DNA of 64,000 nt, taken from Pyrenula massariospora. Lineage: Eukaryota > Ascomycota > Eurotiomycetes > Pyrenulales > Pyrenulaceae. Made by a program: the position numbers and the translations under genes. Location: positions 124,001 through 188,000 of the forward strand of contig JAGFMI010000028.1 of NCBI GenBank assembly GCA_021030905.1. Reading direction: 5' to 3'. Of the stretch, positions 44,324 through 55,473 are shown piece by piece (positions within the stretch are counted from its first letter, which is position 1; each line of letters opens with the position of its first letter). The notes under the pieces are model-generated. The model made no database searches, had not been told where the DNA came from, and saw only the letters and a program-made list of their open reading frames with translations.

Positions 44324-46062
44324 TCAATCCATTCCCCATCCCAATCCCAACCCTACAACCCCCATCCAAATCCACCCCCACCCCAAACCCGTCCCTCCCT
44401 TCACCTTCACACCCACCGCACCCCCCGTAAACTCCACACCCCCACCACCACCACCATTCCCTGTCCCACCCCCCGTCCCCGTCCCCGTCCCCGTCCCACC
44501 AGCCCCACTCCAAACCAACCCCCCCAAATCCTCGCTAGCCGAGGTAGTGGAGGGGAGGCGGAGGGGCATGGTTGACGAGCCAATCTGGAGGGCTGTGGCG
44601 GAGGGGAGGAGGGAGTAGCGGGTACCTGAGAGAGTAAGTGGGGGCCCACCGGGGTGCAGGGTCTGGGTGCCGATAATGTAGTTTCCCTGGGGGTTGGCGG
44701 TGATGGGCGTGCCGGCGATGGTTATCTTTGGTAGGTCGGGGGTTGGGGTAGGGGGTGTTAGTGGGATGGTTGATGATCCGATGATCAGAGCTGTTGCTGA
44801 GGGGGCGAGGGAGAGGACGGTGCCTGGGTGGGTGAGAGCTGGGCCGCCGGGGAGGACGGTGTTTGTTCCGATTGTGTAGTAGCCCTGTGCGTCGGGAGGG
44901 ATGGGTGAGCCGGCGATAGTGATGGTAGGAGAATACGGCAGAGATGGTGCTATCTGCATGGATGGTACTGTTAAGGTCTCCACGACAGGTGTACCTGCTA
45001 CAAATGAGGTAACGGCGGACGATGCTGGAGTTCCCGAAAGCGTCGGGTCTGGATTGGAAGCGCCAGGGTTAGAATGGTCTGGATGTGATGGGCTAGAGCT
45101 TGCGAATGGATCTGAATGGGTTGTTTGTATAGCGGGGCTCGACAGCTTTGATGGCACTGGAGAAGCTACCCCTATGTCGTCTCCGGAAGTTGGTTTCGAA
45201 GTAGGGATGTCACCATGCACAATGGTACTCGTTACTGTTGAGGAAAGCACTGGCAGATTGGCCGTCCGGACGCCGCCACCACCGCCACCACAACTCCATG
45301 AAGGGTCTAATCCTATATCTTGGTAGACTGCCTAGTCCCTTGAAATTCCCATGGCCGGGGCCATGGGAATGGATTGATACTTGCGGAGCTTGGAGCTGGA
45401 GTGATCCAACAATCACGTGTGCTCATCTCAAACGAGTAGTCTTCTGTACTCGTGTAATATTCACTCCCGTCTGTGTCTATCGTCTCAAACTGTCTGGAGA
45501 GGCTGACCGGTGTCAACCACACATAAGAAGTGGGCAATATCTAGAACTCAACTCAGCGTACGCAACAAGGAAACCCAACGGGCTTACAAGAGTAGTCCCA
45601 CACGCAGTTGTGGTGGTGTCTGGAATAGTTCTCCAGTCAGGTTGCGTGAACCATTCAGTAAAATCGGACTTTGGAATCTGGAACGACGAATAGGTTTGTA
45701 CGAGGCTGGTCGATGTGTGGGATGTACCATTGCCGCTACCGATTGTGATGAATTCAGTCGCGACAATGTGTGTGTATATTGTCGGCACGAAAAAGACCGG
45801 CTCGACGTCAAAGAATGACAACACATGAACTTGAACAGTCCGGAGCTTGGGTCGATATCACAGTGCCGGTAGCGTTTGACCAGCCTGTTACAGATGGTAC
45901 GGTCTGGGCTTTTGTTTTCGTCCAAAGTTAGAACAAGAAGATTGCCGTAAAATGATACTTGAGAAGTGTAAAGAGAGAATTGATTAGGTTTACCATTGAT
46001 TGTTGCAAAAGCAAGCAAATGAGTAGAAGGATAATATTTTTTATTGTTACTACCATATTCAT
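44324..46062 (-). CDS. Secreted S/T/G-rich protein with two ITIAG repeats; apparent frame break
   Basis: Five exon blocks fit GT-AG introns: 45994-46062, about 45815-45903, 45588 to about 45812, 45381-45489 and 44324-45327. Exon 1 is a signal peptide (MNMVVTIKNIILLLICLLLQ). Later exons are Ser/Thr-rich with CGT, DCW and a Gly run (SWSCGGGGGG). The long last exon has two similar units, ITIAGSPIPPDAQGYYTIGT and ITIAGTPITANPQGNYIIGT, each followed by TVLPGG/TLHPGG, a Leu-Pro-Ser-Ala-Thr-Ala block and IGSST. Such repeats occur in fungal wall-associated proteins. The C-terminus ends in a Gly-rich, hydrophobic tail, possibly a GPI signal. Near 45812 the frame changes by one base and I find no acceptable intron. 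That could be a real lesion, a sequence error or an unusual splice. The function is unknown. Confidence 0.6.
45345..45370. repeat. 26-bp palindrome (12-bp arms) inside an intron
   Basis: ATTCCCATGGCC, GG, GGCCATGGGAAT: perfect 12-bp arms around two bases. It fills half of the 53-nt intron inferred at 45328-45380 of the secreted repeat protein. Confidence 0.85.
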
Positions 46063-47269
46063 AGCTTCAGAAAAAGAAAAGCATAGAAGTGTTTCAGGAA
46101 GACAAAAGGAGCGAGTGACCGAAACGCATTATAGCCTTTGCAGAGGTGAATCAAGCATCTTAACGAAGGGGTGCTCTAGAATTGCTCAGCCGAGGGGGTT
46201 TGTACATGGCCTGCATTGGCCTGGGCTTATCCTGCCTTGTTTTTCAATGATCAACGAATGAATGGAACGAAGCAGAGGAAAGAATCTGCAGGTCAGAAGC
46301 ATTGATCTATAATTGAGGCACCTTATAACACTTACGATGTATATAAGCTCGAGAAACAAAACATGGCGCTCATGCTGGGGAGCGCGTAGGATCTGAGACA
46401 GATTTTCTCAGCAGCCAATGCTGTGGTTGAGAGCAAAATCCAGGTTCGGAGCTCCGCCACACATGCGGTCAAAATTCCGCCCCTCTGGCCGGGGATGCTG
46501 AACCAGCAGTGCCTGCAACAGGTCGTATGCGACTGGCTTTAATCCCACAATCATCCACATCATGCTCTGCATGCCGTCAGTGTGCACTTGGCACCGCTTT
46601 CCCGGATAACTGGTCAAGGAAGTAAACGTGGGGCCGTATGCACGACGACTACACGCGCCCAAGACTTGTTGTATGCCATTCGCTAGCCGCGTAGGCTACC
46701 AATCTGGATAAGCCGAGCTGTCAACTTTGCCCGGACTCTACGGGATATTCCATAAAATAACGCAACTGTTCAAGGGTTGCTGGATTTCATGTATACTAGG
46801 TGCAACGGGCTGACAGCCAAGCTGTCTCAGATATCAAGACTGACCCCTGAAACGTCTCGGTTACCAGTCCGCTTCGGCATAGAATATCCGCACGTGCTGA
46901 CAAACACGAAAGGGTCACTTTAATGGCCAGGGGTATTGACGAATGAGATACAGCAGACCTATGTCACTGTGCTTCTTCACTGCCTCACTGCAACGCAGCA
47001 TCTTTAAGAGCAGGTCTCTCGTGCTGCAACCGTTTGCCGCTGCTGGAAGATGCTACTTTGTGTACGCTGCTTATTGCAGCCCGTCCCTTCTCGCTCTTCT
47101 TGTTTCTTGGTATTTCTACATGTTCAGTGCAAGGGAGATTCTCTTCATTCCCCGGTGCTTCTACGTGCCTGCAAGTTTGGATGCATGCCAGTCGTAAACT
47201 CGTGAGACAGCTTGGTCTCTCCAAAGGAACATTCAAATCTCCCTGAAAGCTTTTATTCCGTCTTTTTTC
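46063..47269. other. Divergent intergenic region, no supported gene
   Basis: 1.2 kb upstream of two outward-facing genes. A Cys-containing minus-strand frame (46408-46662, extendable to about 46700) looks vaguely protein-like, but no start or partner exon could be found. Confidence 0.4.
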
Positions 47270-49188
47270 ATGGCCGTCAGTCCAAGCCCACTTTCTATCG
47301 ACCCTACTCAAGCGTGGTAGGTACATTGCTCCCTCGCTGCACACAATGTGTCTGGGTTTGAACAAGCTTAAAATTTCCTCGCGTTTCAACATATCTCTCT
47401 ACGTCATCCGATCATCATTCTTCTTCGGTTGATATTGTCGCTCTGGACCTACTACAAATTAACATTCTTTTAGGGAAGGCAACGATGGTCCATGGTCGAC
47501 CTTCTTCCTCGGTGTTGGCACTCCCATCCAATATTTGCATGTTTTGATATCTTTAGCGACATATCAGCCATGGTTTGTTGTGCCTGAGGGCTGTACAAGC
47601 TCTGATCCCTCAGACTGCTCGGTGCACCGTGGAATTTTTAAGAGGAAATCATCAAGCACCTGGCATAGTCTAGGCAACTATACCCTAGATTACGAACAGA
47701 ACCTTGGAGTATTCGAGAATGGCATGTTTGGTCATGATACTGTATCGACAGGCCTACCTGGAACGACAAGTGTAAATTTAGAAGAGCAGATGGTTGTTGG
47801 CATCGCGGCGAAACAGTTTTACCTTGGGTTGTGGGGCGTGGGACCAAGACCAACCAATCTCACAACATTGGACGATCCCTATCCGAGCATGATGAGTAAT
47901 TTGAAGGCAAAGAACCTGGTTCCAAGCCTTTCCTATGGGTATACTGCTGGAGCTCGATATCGTAAGTTTTCGACCCTGGGTGTTAGCCTCGTACATCTCA
48001 TTAACCACTGAAGCAGAGTTGAAACAGGTTCCCGGGAGTCTGACTCTAGGCGGATACGATGCATCACGATTCGTTCCGCACAACACTATATTTACCTTTG
48101 CTGCGGATGAATCGAGGGATCTCGTTGTCGGGCTCCACGACATCACCGTCAGCGGACTTAACACCACCCCGTCAGGATCACACGTTAGCCTTCTTAGCCA
48201 GCCCATCCTATCATTCATTGATGCTGGTGAACCTCATATTTGGCTTCCACAAGCTGCTTGCGACCTGTTTTCTAGCGCCTTCGGACTTCAATATGATCCT
48301 CAGATAGATCTTTACCTCGTTAATGAGGATACACACAATGCACTGGTCGTTCAAAATGCTACGCTCTCTTTCAACATTGCCGGAGACATCTCAAGCTCAA
48401 GCAACAACATCGTCACTATCGAGTTCCCATATGCTGCCTTCGACCTAGAACTAACCCTCGACTACCCAGGCATCAGCGCCACAACTCATTACTTTCCAAT
48501 CCGTCGGGCATCAAATGACACACAATATACGCTCGGACGGACATTTTTACAGCAAGCCTACTTGATTGCAAATTACGAAAATTCTACCTTTTCCATACAT
48601 CCTTGCGTGTTCAATGAGACCGCACAGCAAGACATCCATAGTATTCTCCCGCTGTCGAATGGATCTGCAACATCAAATACCGCCAGTAGCCCGCGCGATC
48701 CTTCGAAATCAAACCCTCATCTTGCTCCAGGCGCCATGGCCGCTATCATCCTTGGCTCTGTTATTGCAATTTTCTTGATTGTCTGCATCGCATTCGCTAT
48801 TGGACGGCGTCAGCGAGATCGTGATGGCAATGACTGGCAGAGATGGAAAGCAAAGGCTCTGGCCCGGCTTCCAGCATGCTTCTGGAAAAACCAAAGACGT
48901 GCAAAGCGCATCAAAGCCCCAGACGGCCTAACCGAAATAGAAGGCGATTTACAACATCGGCCAGAGTTGAAAGGGGACATTCATCACCGCGTGGAGTTAA
49001 TAGCGGGCTTGCGACGACCAGAAGAACTCAGCGCAGATGGCAGTCAAAGATTCGAGCTTGAAGATCCAAAGATAACGGGATTGGAGCTGCAGAGTGACGA
49101 GACTAAGTACGAGCTTGAATGCCCGGATCATTTCTCATATGTAGAAACCCCAATAGACAAAAAGAGAACTCTGGACAATGAGAAATAA
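47270..49188 (+). CDS. Aspartic-protease-like membrane protein lacking the first catalytic Asp
   Basis: Three exons (47270-47316, 47474-47961, 48017-49188) splice in phase to 568 residues. The start of an A1-type domain is clear: WEGNDGPWSTFFLGVGTPIQ, followed by ISLATYQPWFVVPEGC, where pepsins have DTGS; the Asp is absent. The second lobe has SLTLGGYDASRF, LSFIDAGEPHIWLP (Asp present), then YFPIRRASNDTQYTLGRTFL and LIANYENSTFSIHPC. A transmembrane helix (AMAAIILGSVIAIFLIVCIA) and a basic/acidic cytoplasmic tail follow. With one Asp gone it should not cleave peptides and may act as a binding or sensor protein; such degenerate members are common in fungi. No signal peptide precedes MAVSPSPL, so a further upstream exon is possible. 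Confidence 0.8.
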
Positions 49189-49856
49189 GCCGACTGCAAG
49201 AGGTTCGGGCGGAAATAGTATTCGACTTTCTTGCACATAAGTGATTTAGTGACAGGAAGATCAACTCCAGAGCGTCTATCTGAAGGCTCTAAATTCTTCT
49301 GACAAATGCTGATTCCATCTCATCTACCCTGATACTTACGTTGTTGCAAATAAGTCATACTCTGAGATGTCTCTCAGTACCTTTTGGGCTAAACTTCATC
49401 TAGTTCCTCTCTCTTCAATACAGTCTTTTGCCTACAGACGTTATTATCGACCGCATAATGATAAAATAAATGAATGACTAATCTTATCTGTCTAGAACTG
49501 CGATTGATTAAGGACGCTCTAGCTTAGCGTGCCACGCTCTTAAGAATCGCGTGCGCGTGCGGGGAAATCCTAAGCCCCTGAGCATCAAGGGAGCGAAGCC
49601 TTAAGGGATTTCGAAGTCTAATACAAGCAGGCACAAGCCATCCGAACAGGTCCGTTAAAGGATCAGTCAGTGGCTCGCGTCAGAATGCGAGACTGAATCA
49701 CGCCGTGGATAAAACTAGGCCAGATGACAGCCCAATCAAGTTTAGCTCCTGCGGAAGAGGTTAGCACCCCAAGGCTCGAGCCTTTGTTAAGTAATTTAGC
49801 TATCCAGCGTTTAAGTAACCACCAAGTTGCTGTCAGGCCAGATCTCCTTACATCAC
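49189..49856. other. Intergenic, contains one copy of a diverged direct repeat
   Basis: 3' flank of the protease-like gene and promoter of the kinase. The stretch 49440-49580 resembles 52898-53012 on the other side of the kinase. Confidence 0.5.
49440..49580. repeat. Diverged direct repeat, copy 1
   Basis: Shares blocks with copy 2 in the same order and spacing: ATAATGATAAAATAAATGAATG against ACAATGATAAAATGAATG, then GATTGATTAAGGACGCTCT against AATTGATCGAGGACGCTCT, CGTGCGGGGAAA, and CCCCTGAGCATC. Copy 1 is longer by a few insertions. Confidence 0.7.
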
Positions 49857-51570
49857 ATGTTAACACGAAGTCAACAGTCTCAGCACTACATGCCCCCATC
49901 CACGTTATCCCGTGGTCTAGTGAAGTGGCTGAGGCTTCCACCGAACAATCGCAATCTAGGACCAAGACGCTCTGTCACAAATTCAGTGGCCCACCCATTA
50001 GCGAGTGCAAAGAACCTGAACTATGCTGTTGCTAGTCAGGAAATCTTTAAGAGCGGGAGGTACCAGGCAATCCAAAAGCTAGGCCAAGGCTTGTACTCTT
50101 CTGTCTGGTTAGCTAGAGACCTCCAGTGAGTCAGCATGCTTTCTTTACCTGCGTTTAAACCGCGCGATCGGGGTTTACAACTAACTTGCTACACCCAGAT
50201 TCGAGCGATATGTAGCATTGAAGGTTCTCCGAGCAGATTGCTACGGATCAGAAGACGATGTCTTCGAATTAGAGATCCTTCAGGATATCAAGCAACATCT
50301 TACTCAATCTTTATCATGTTCCCATCTCAGGTCATCTCAACTTCCGGTTCTCGATCTTCTTGACCATTTTCAGCATACCTCGAAGTCAGGAAGAGTGCAT
50401 ATGTGTCTAGTGTCTCCGGTGCTTGGTAGTCACCTCGACAAGCAGGCCAGCATTTTCCAAGGCTACCGGATACCGTGGAGAGCAATGAGAGATATTACGA
50501 GACAGTTGCTTCACGGCCTAAAATTCTTACATGATATTTGTCGAATCATTCATACGGGTAAGAGCTCTTTTCCCCTCGCCACTAATTGTACCATGTTTCA
50601 CTACATTGTCGAGGATCTGACCGTCACAGATTTACAACCCTCGAATATCTGTTTTGAGCTCGATAAGAAATTCGACCAAGAAGTGGATAGGTTGTTAAGC
50701 TCATCCTCCGTCTCCGACCTTCAAAGCCCGGCGACACACCAGCATTTAGAGCAGCAGGATTTTAGTAGCGAGGCTAAGCTCCAACGGTTAATTCAAGACA
50801 TGACGCAGCCATTAACAGAACAGCATACCCCTTCAGTCACAATTATTGACTTTGGAGTTGGTATGTATCATAATTTTTTCCACTGGCAGTTGTGATCTAG
50901 CCATGCAAATGCTGATTCGTTCACGTCCCAGCTTGCTGGACACATCGACATCTTAGTGAAAGAATCCAGCCAGAACATTTACGTGCACCTGAGGTTATTC
51001 TGGGCGCTCCTTGGGGCACAAAAATTGATATTTGGAGTTTGGGGTGTTTGGTACGTCTCCAGCGGTCCCATGCAATGTGTGAGGTCTATCATGAGTCCTG
51101 ATGTAACCAAAGGTCATAGAATTTATGCAGGGACATGTGGTGTTCAAGGGATCTGCTAATACCGATCTGGGCTGGACGTCAGAAGATGACCATCTCGCCA
51201 AATACATGGAAGTCATGGGCCCCATGCCTCAAAGCCTGTTGTCGCGATCAAGGAGAGCGGACGAGTTTTTCAACAAGGATGGTACACTTGCCCCACCCCC
51301 TTGCGTCCTAAGCAATTCTTCAACTTGTCTTACTGACCTCCTCGAACTATTCCAGGATCCCTTCGAAGAATCCGCAAACTCTTTCCGGTTGGCCTATATG
51401 GTTATTTGGCTGACCTAGAGAAATCACCTGTCGGAAAACCACCGAGCATGCCTGACGAAGAGCTACATCTATTCCTTGATTTTACGTCTCGGATGCTTGC
51501 TTTAGATCCTGACGAACGATGGAGTGCAGCTATGTTACTGGAACATGACTGGATGGATCAGGAGAGGTGA
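49857..51570 (+). CDS. SRPK-like serine/threonine protein kinase
   Basis: Six exons (49857-50125, 50199-50557, 50630-50860, 50932-51050, 51131-51281, 51356-51570) splice in phase to 447 residues. The kinase domain reads GRYQAIQKLGQGLYSSVWLA (Gly-rich loop), YVALKVLRAD (VAIK Lys), FELEILQDI, IIHTDLQPSNI (HTD for HRD, as in SR-protein kinases), VTIIDFGVA (DFG), RAPEVILGAPWGTKIDIWSL (APE and subdomain IX), and a C-terminal LDPDERWSAAMLLEHDWM. A Leu/Arg-rich leader (MLTRSQQSQHYMPP) could target mitochondria, but this is weak. Between IDIWSLGCL and GHVVFKG the usual ..YELAT. segment of helix F is missing, in the place taken by intron 4. The enzyme may be altered, or that splice is wrong. Diverged direct repeats lie on both sides. 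Confidence 0.8.
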
Positions 51571-52164
51571 AGTTTTCCCTTAGTCTCATACATCCTAGCA
51601 ATGTTTTGCTTCTTCATGAAACCTACATTCTACAGCAGGACGAAGATTTCCTGATGGTAGATGACCGAATCTAGGTTGCAAATGAGCGGCACTTCCTTGC
51701 TTGCTTGCAGTACTTGCTAAAGGAAAGACGTTGAACTCTAATATGTATGACGACCGCTTGAAGTCTATTTTGAAGCTCGATTGGAGTCAACAACATCTCT
51801 TGATCGCATATTCACTCGTTACGATTGCTCTATATGGATCACGTGACTTCTTTTTCCCGATAATGAGTCGAACAAACTATCAAGTAAGAAGCGTGAGCGG
51901 GTCATTTCACCGAATCATTAAGCTAGCGCGCATTATGTGAAACACCATTTCAGCAATTGGAAAGGAGTCTCTCATAATAGAATTGCTAAATAGGGTCCAA
52001 GAGCTAAATATCGGAACACCAAAGCGGTAAAACAGGTCATATATATATATCCAAAAAATGCACCGCCGCAAAGGCTAATGAGACACCCACAGTCACGGTT
52101 CCGATCACTCGAGAGCATACACTCTAGGTTTGAATGCCCAAACCTGACCTTACCTGCTCTTAAT

Positions 52165-52359
52165 CTTAGCGTTACATTTCTGACCACCCGACAATGTAAT
52201 CCTACAGAACGGACTGTCCGTATCTGGCATACTCCTTATTTTAATACTAAGGTCCAGACTACTCGGGCTTGCAGTAGTACAGAATCGAACCGTCGTAATT
52301 TTAGTATGACGACCCCGACCACTCGGACGTATAGTACTACAGATTTGAATGATCAAGTT
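52165..52359 (+). repeat. Degenerate 60-bp tandem repeat, about three units
   Basis: Read in the plus-strand frame of 52078-52431, units begin LSVTFLTTRQCNPTE (52165), FNTKVQTTRACSSTE (52240) and FSMTTPTTRTYSTTD (52300). All share T-T-R six residues in and T-E/D at the end. The last two units are exactly 60 bp apart; the first is separated by an extra 15 bp. Confidence 0.6.
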
Positions 52360-52897
52360 AGGCATATTCATGATTCTAGCATTATTGTGATATACAAAAT
52401 GTTATATAGTCTTGGCGAAAAGAGACCCTAGCCTCTCCGACCGGAAGATGTAACATGTTATTCTTCAACCCTTTATATATGTGCTAATTGATTATGGGGA
52501 ATTTATTGTCTAGTTTCTGTTATATTAAATCCAGACGATATCGAACAAAAATCTAGCAGATGAAGACACCAGTCATGGAGAAAACTCTACCACAGAAGAT
52601 ATCTAGGAAGCCGGCTGTGAGAGCCAGTTAGAGCAGATGCTAGAACGGCAGACGATGTCAGCTTGAGATCACAGGCCTGATATGAGGGTTTTACATGACT
52701 TGGATAGCTTCATTGACTGAGCTACGTTCAAGTTCGCTACAAGGCTAGAAATATGCTGAAGTTTGCGTCATCCTATTGGTCTTTTAGCTACGGCCTGAAA
52801 TCCCGAAGTCATGGTCGATAGGGTTCAGTGACAACAATTGGGCAGGGGAGGAATGGGATACTTACGGCCTTCCCATTTCCCGGGAAATCAGGGAAGT

Positions 52898-53012
52898 CTA
52901 TTGTCAGCCGCACAATGATAAAATGAATGGCCAATTTCATCTATCCAGAAGCACAATTGATCGAGGACGCTCTCTCAAGAACCGCGTGCGGGGAAACCCT
53001 ACCCCTGAGCAT
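52898..53012. repeat. Diverged direct repeat, copy 2
   Basis: Same orientation as copy 1 at 49440-49580, which lies 3.4 kb upstream. The sequences after GAGCATC do not match. Confidence 0.7.
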
Positions 53013-53256
53013 CCCCGCAATATGGAGCGTCAGCGACGATCTCAAAGATCCATTGCCGAACAATTGATTCAAAAGCCGCCATACATGACGTTACTCAATC
53101 CTCTCTTGAGGACCTCAAGCGGTCGAAGTCAGATTAGCCTTGAGCGTTCCTTGCAGGCTTGCCCTCGAGCCCCGAACAATGACGAAAGCGAACAGTCTCT
53201 TAAAGCCTGCCCTGGTGCTGTTGTCTAAGTGAACCTTTTTTACCATCTTCATCACC

Positions 53257-54525
53257 ATGAAGCTTCTTAGTTTCCTATCGTATGCGTTCTTTTTCGCTAG
53301 AGTCTCCTCTCAAGTTACATTCCAGAATTCTTCGCAGACCATTCTGAGAGTAGATACTGGAACACATGGACCGCCGGTAGAAGAAGTTCATTACTACTAC
53401 GACCAATGGCCCATTGGACTAGCGGTCTCTTCTAACTCTCGAATATTCACCTGCTACACTCGCGGCAACTATACCTACACACTTGGTGAAGTAGTCAACA
53501 AGACTGCTGAGCGACCATACCCAAATGCAGAGTTGAATCTGCCACCAAGTGAACTCAATCAAACCCTAGGCGGCATCTCTTTCGGCTCAAGCAACAGTGA
53601 TGCCTTCATCTCCGTCCAAGCACTCTTCATCACCCCCGAGACAGGCTCCCGCCCCGAAACGCTCTGGGTTCTCGACACGGGCCGCCCGACCATCAAGTCA
53701 AGCGACGGAACAACAAGCACCCCTTACGGTGCTCCCGGCGGCCCCAAACTCGTCGCCATCAACATCGCCAACGACACCATCTACCAAACCTACACCTTCC
53801 CCCCCGAAGTCCACTACCCCGACTCCTACATGAACGACCTCCGCTTCGACTTCGCCCACCAAACCGCCTACATCGTCGACTCCTCCGACGAAGGTCGGCC
53901 CGGCTTCATCATCCTCAACCTCACGTCCGGAACCTCCCACCGCCGCCTCACCCAGCACCCCTCCACCCTCCGCCCGCCCAACGCCGTGCCCCAGTACCAA
54001 TCCAAGATCCTCAACCTCCTCCCCCCGGGGCCCGAGTCTATGCTCACCCACCTCCCCGAAGGCCTCGACGGCCTCACCCTCTCCGCCGACGGCCAAACCG
54101 CCTACTACTCCCCGCTCCCGTCTTACGAACTCTTCTCCATCCCCACGAGCTACCTGCGCAACAACACGCCCCCGCTCGCCGAGCAGGCCGCCTGGAACGC
54201 GGTGGCCTCCCTCGGCCAGCGCGGGGGGATGGCCAACGGCTTCGAGTCCGACAGCAACGACATGGTCTACATGCTCATGCCCGAGTCGAACAGCATCGGC
54301 GCGTTTGATCCGCGCACGCTGCAGACCGAGGTGTTCGTGCGGGATCCGAGGATTTTGTGGCCGGATAGCGCGAGTATGGCGGGGGATGGGTATTTGTATT
54401 GGAATGTGAATCAGTTGATGTATCAGCCGAATTGGAATGGGGGGGTGGATGGGCGGGTGAAGCCGGGGGCGATTTTGAGGGCGAAGGTGCCGAATGGGGG
54501 GACGAAGATTGGGGGATTTGGTTAG
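53257..54525 (+). CDS. Secreted major royal jelly protein/yellow-like protein
   Basis: A single exon encodes 422 residues with a signal peptide (MKLLSFLSYAFFFARVSS). The MRJP/yellow beta-propeller motifs occur in order: QWPIGLAVSSNSRIFTCYTR, ETLWVLDTGRP, GGPKLVAINIANDTIYQTY, SYMNDLRFDFAHQTAYIVDS, GRPGFIILNLTSGTS, GLDGLTLSADGQTAYYSPL, SNDMVYMLMPESNSIGAFD and a closing LWPDSASMAGDGYLYWNVNQL. Several N-glycosylation sites are present. Fungal members are secreted; their biochemical role is not established (insect yellow proteins act in melanin metabolism). From about 53620 the coding strand is strongly C-rich and from 54330 strongly G-rich. Confidence 0.88.
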   Translation: MKLLSFLSYAFFFARVSSQVTFQNSSQTILRVDTGTHGPPVEEVHYYYDQWPIGLAVSSNSRIFTCYTRGNYTYTLGEVVNKTAERPYPNAELNLPPSELNQTLGGISFGSSNSDAFISVQALFITPETGSRPETLWVLDTGRPTIKSSDGTTSTPYGAPGGPKLVAINIANDTIYQTYTFPPEVHYPDSYMNDLRFDFAHQTAYIVDSSDEGRPGFIILNLTSGTSHRRLTQHPSTLRPPNAVPQYQSKILNLLPPGPESMLTHLPEGLDGLTLSADGQTAYYSPLPSYELFSIPTSYLRNNTPPLAEQAAWNAVASLGQRGGMANGFESDSNDMVYMLMPESNSIGAFDPRTLQTEVFVRDPRILWPDSASMAGDGYLYWNVNQLMYQPNWNGGVDGRVKPGAILRAKVPNGGTKIGGFG

Positions 54526-55473
54526 GGGGTGGATGGAGGGGTTGGGGTTTGGGGACATTGTGGAACGTTGTACCCGGTGTAGTCTTGCCAAATGCGAGCA
54601 TTCGAAAATAGGGGAGATGGGGAGAAGTGATTTCAGAATGGCCGAAGAGATCTACCTAATTAGTATGATTATAGGCCGAGATCGGCCTTAGCAATTCATA
54701 ACTGCTGGAGCCTTTGACGCGTTGAGATCTCGCCAGACCGGGAAGTGTATACAAGAGACCACGTCTTGCGACCAGACTCACAATTTCTCTTTCTACGTGT
54801 ACACCAGGATCACGTGTATTCGTGGCGCTTAACACTAGGAATTGCTTGTAGCGCTCAGCAAGACCTTGATCATCAATTTCACGAGAAAAATGCATACCGA
54901 TTTACGTAAACAGATCGAGTCTAATTTATGCTCACCTATCTATCTACCCCGTATCTCCTATTAGGCTTTCGATTAAAGCGCAGTCTTGGCCTCATTACCT
55001 ATGTGCCAAGGCTGCACTTACCCCGAAAACACGATAGCAGTATCAATCTATCCAAGCCGAGGCTAGCTGACCATCTGGGTAAAAAGAGCGCCAAGAGCCA
55101 TGTCAGCTCAAGCCTTGCAACGCCACGCCTGGGGGGAAATACGAGCTCGTAGAGCCTCGCCGAATAAGATGCCCGATATGGCGAAGCAACGAGTCAGCTG
55201 CTGTGCTCTAGAGCGGAAGCCGCGGACCAGGAGAAGCTCAGCTAGCCTTGTCGTTTGCCTGTTTGAGATGAAGTTAGGTTTCACAGCTTACTCCCGCGTT
55301 GGGGGGAGGGGGGCGTTATATAGCAGGAGGCTTGTTGACAAAGGACTCTTCACACCTCACCGCATGCAGGAGTTTATGAAGAGCTTTATTCTCTTTATTG
55401 ATGGTGAATCTATATAAAGAGGAACATGCCCTGACTTGCGTCATTGAGGGCATTGACCACTCTGCTCAACAAA
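54526..55473. other. Intergenic, no supported gene
   Basis: Nearly 1 kb between the royal-jelly-like gene and the oxidase. Short frames only; the first 50 bp continue the G-rich block. Confidence 0.5.

Larger units (their letters stand above)
51571..53256. other. Intergenic, AT-rich, with tandem and direct repeats
   Basis: 1.7 kb between the kinase and the royal-jelly-like gene. It holds a short (AT)n run near 52040, degenerate 60-bp tandem repeats (52165-52359) and direct-repeat copy 2 (52898-53012). Open frames at 52078-52431 and 52923-53228 resemble no family and are not called genes. Confidence 0.5.

Noticed and set aside
46408-46700. Minus-strand frame with scattered Cys residues, a possible secreted peptide
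   Set aside because: No signal peptide, no ATG in a good position and no partner exon; an upstream stop closes the frame.
49900-49935. tRNA-like GTGGTCTAGTGAAGTGGCTG stretch
   Set aside because: Lies in the kinase's first exon; no acceptor stem, anticodon arm or T-loop could be formed around it.
52923-53228. 101-codon frame just upstream of the royal-jelly-like gene
   Set aside because: It begins inside direct-repeat copy 2 and has no family match; probably chance.
55100-55417. 105-codon plus-strand frame before the oxidase
   Set aside because: No motif and lies in the oxidase promoter; Arg/Ser-rich without structure.
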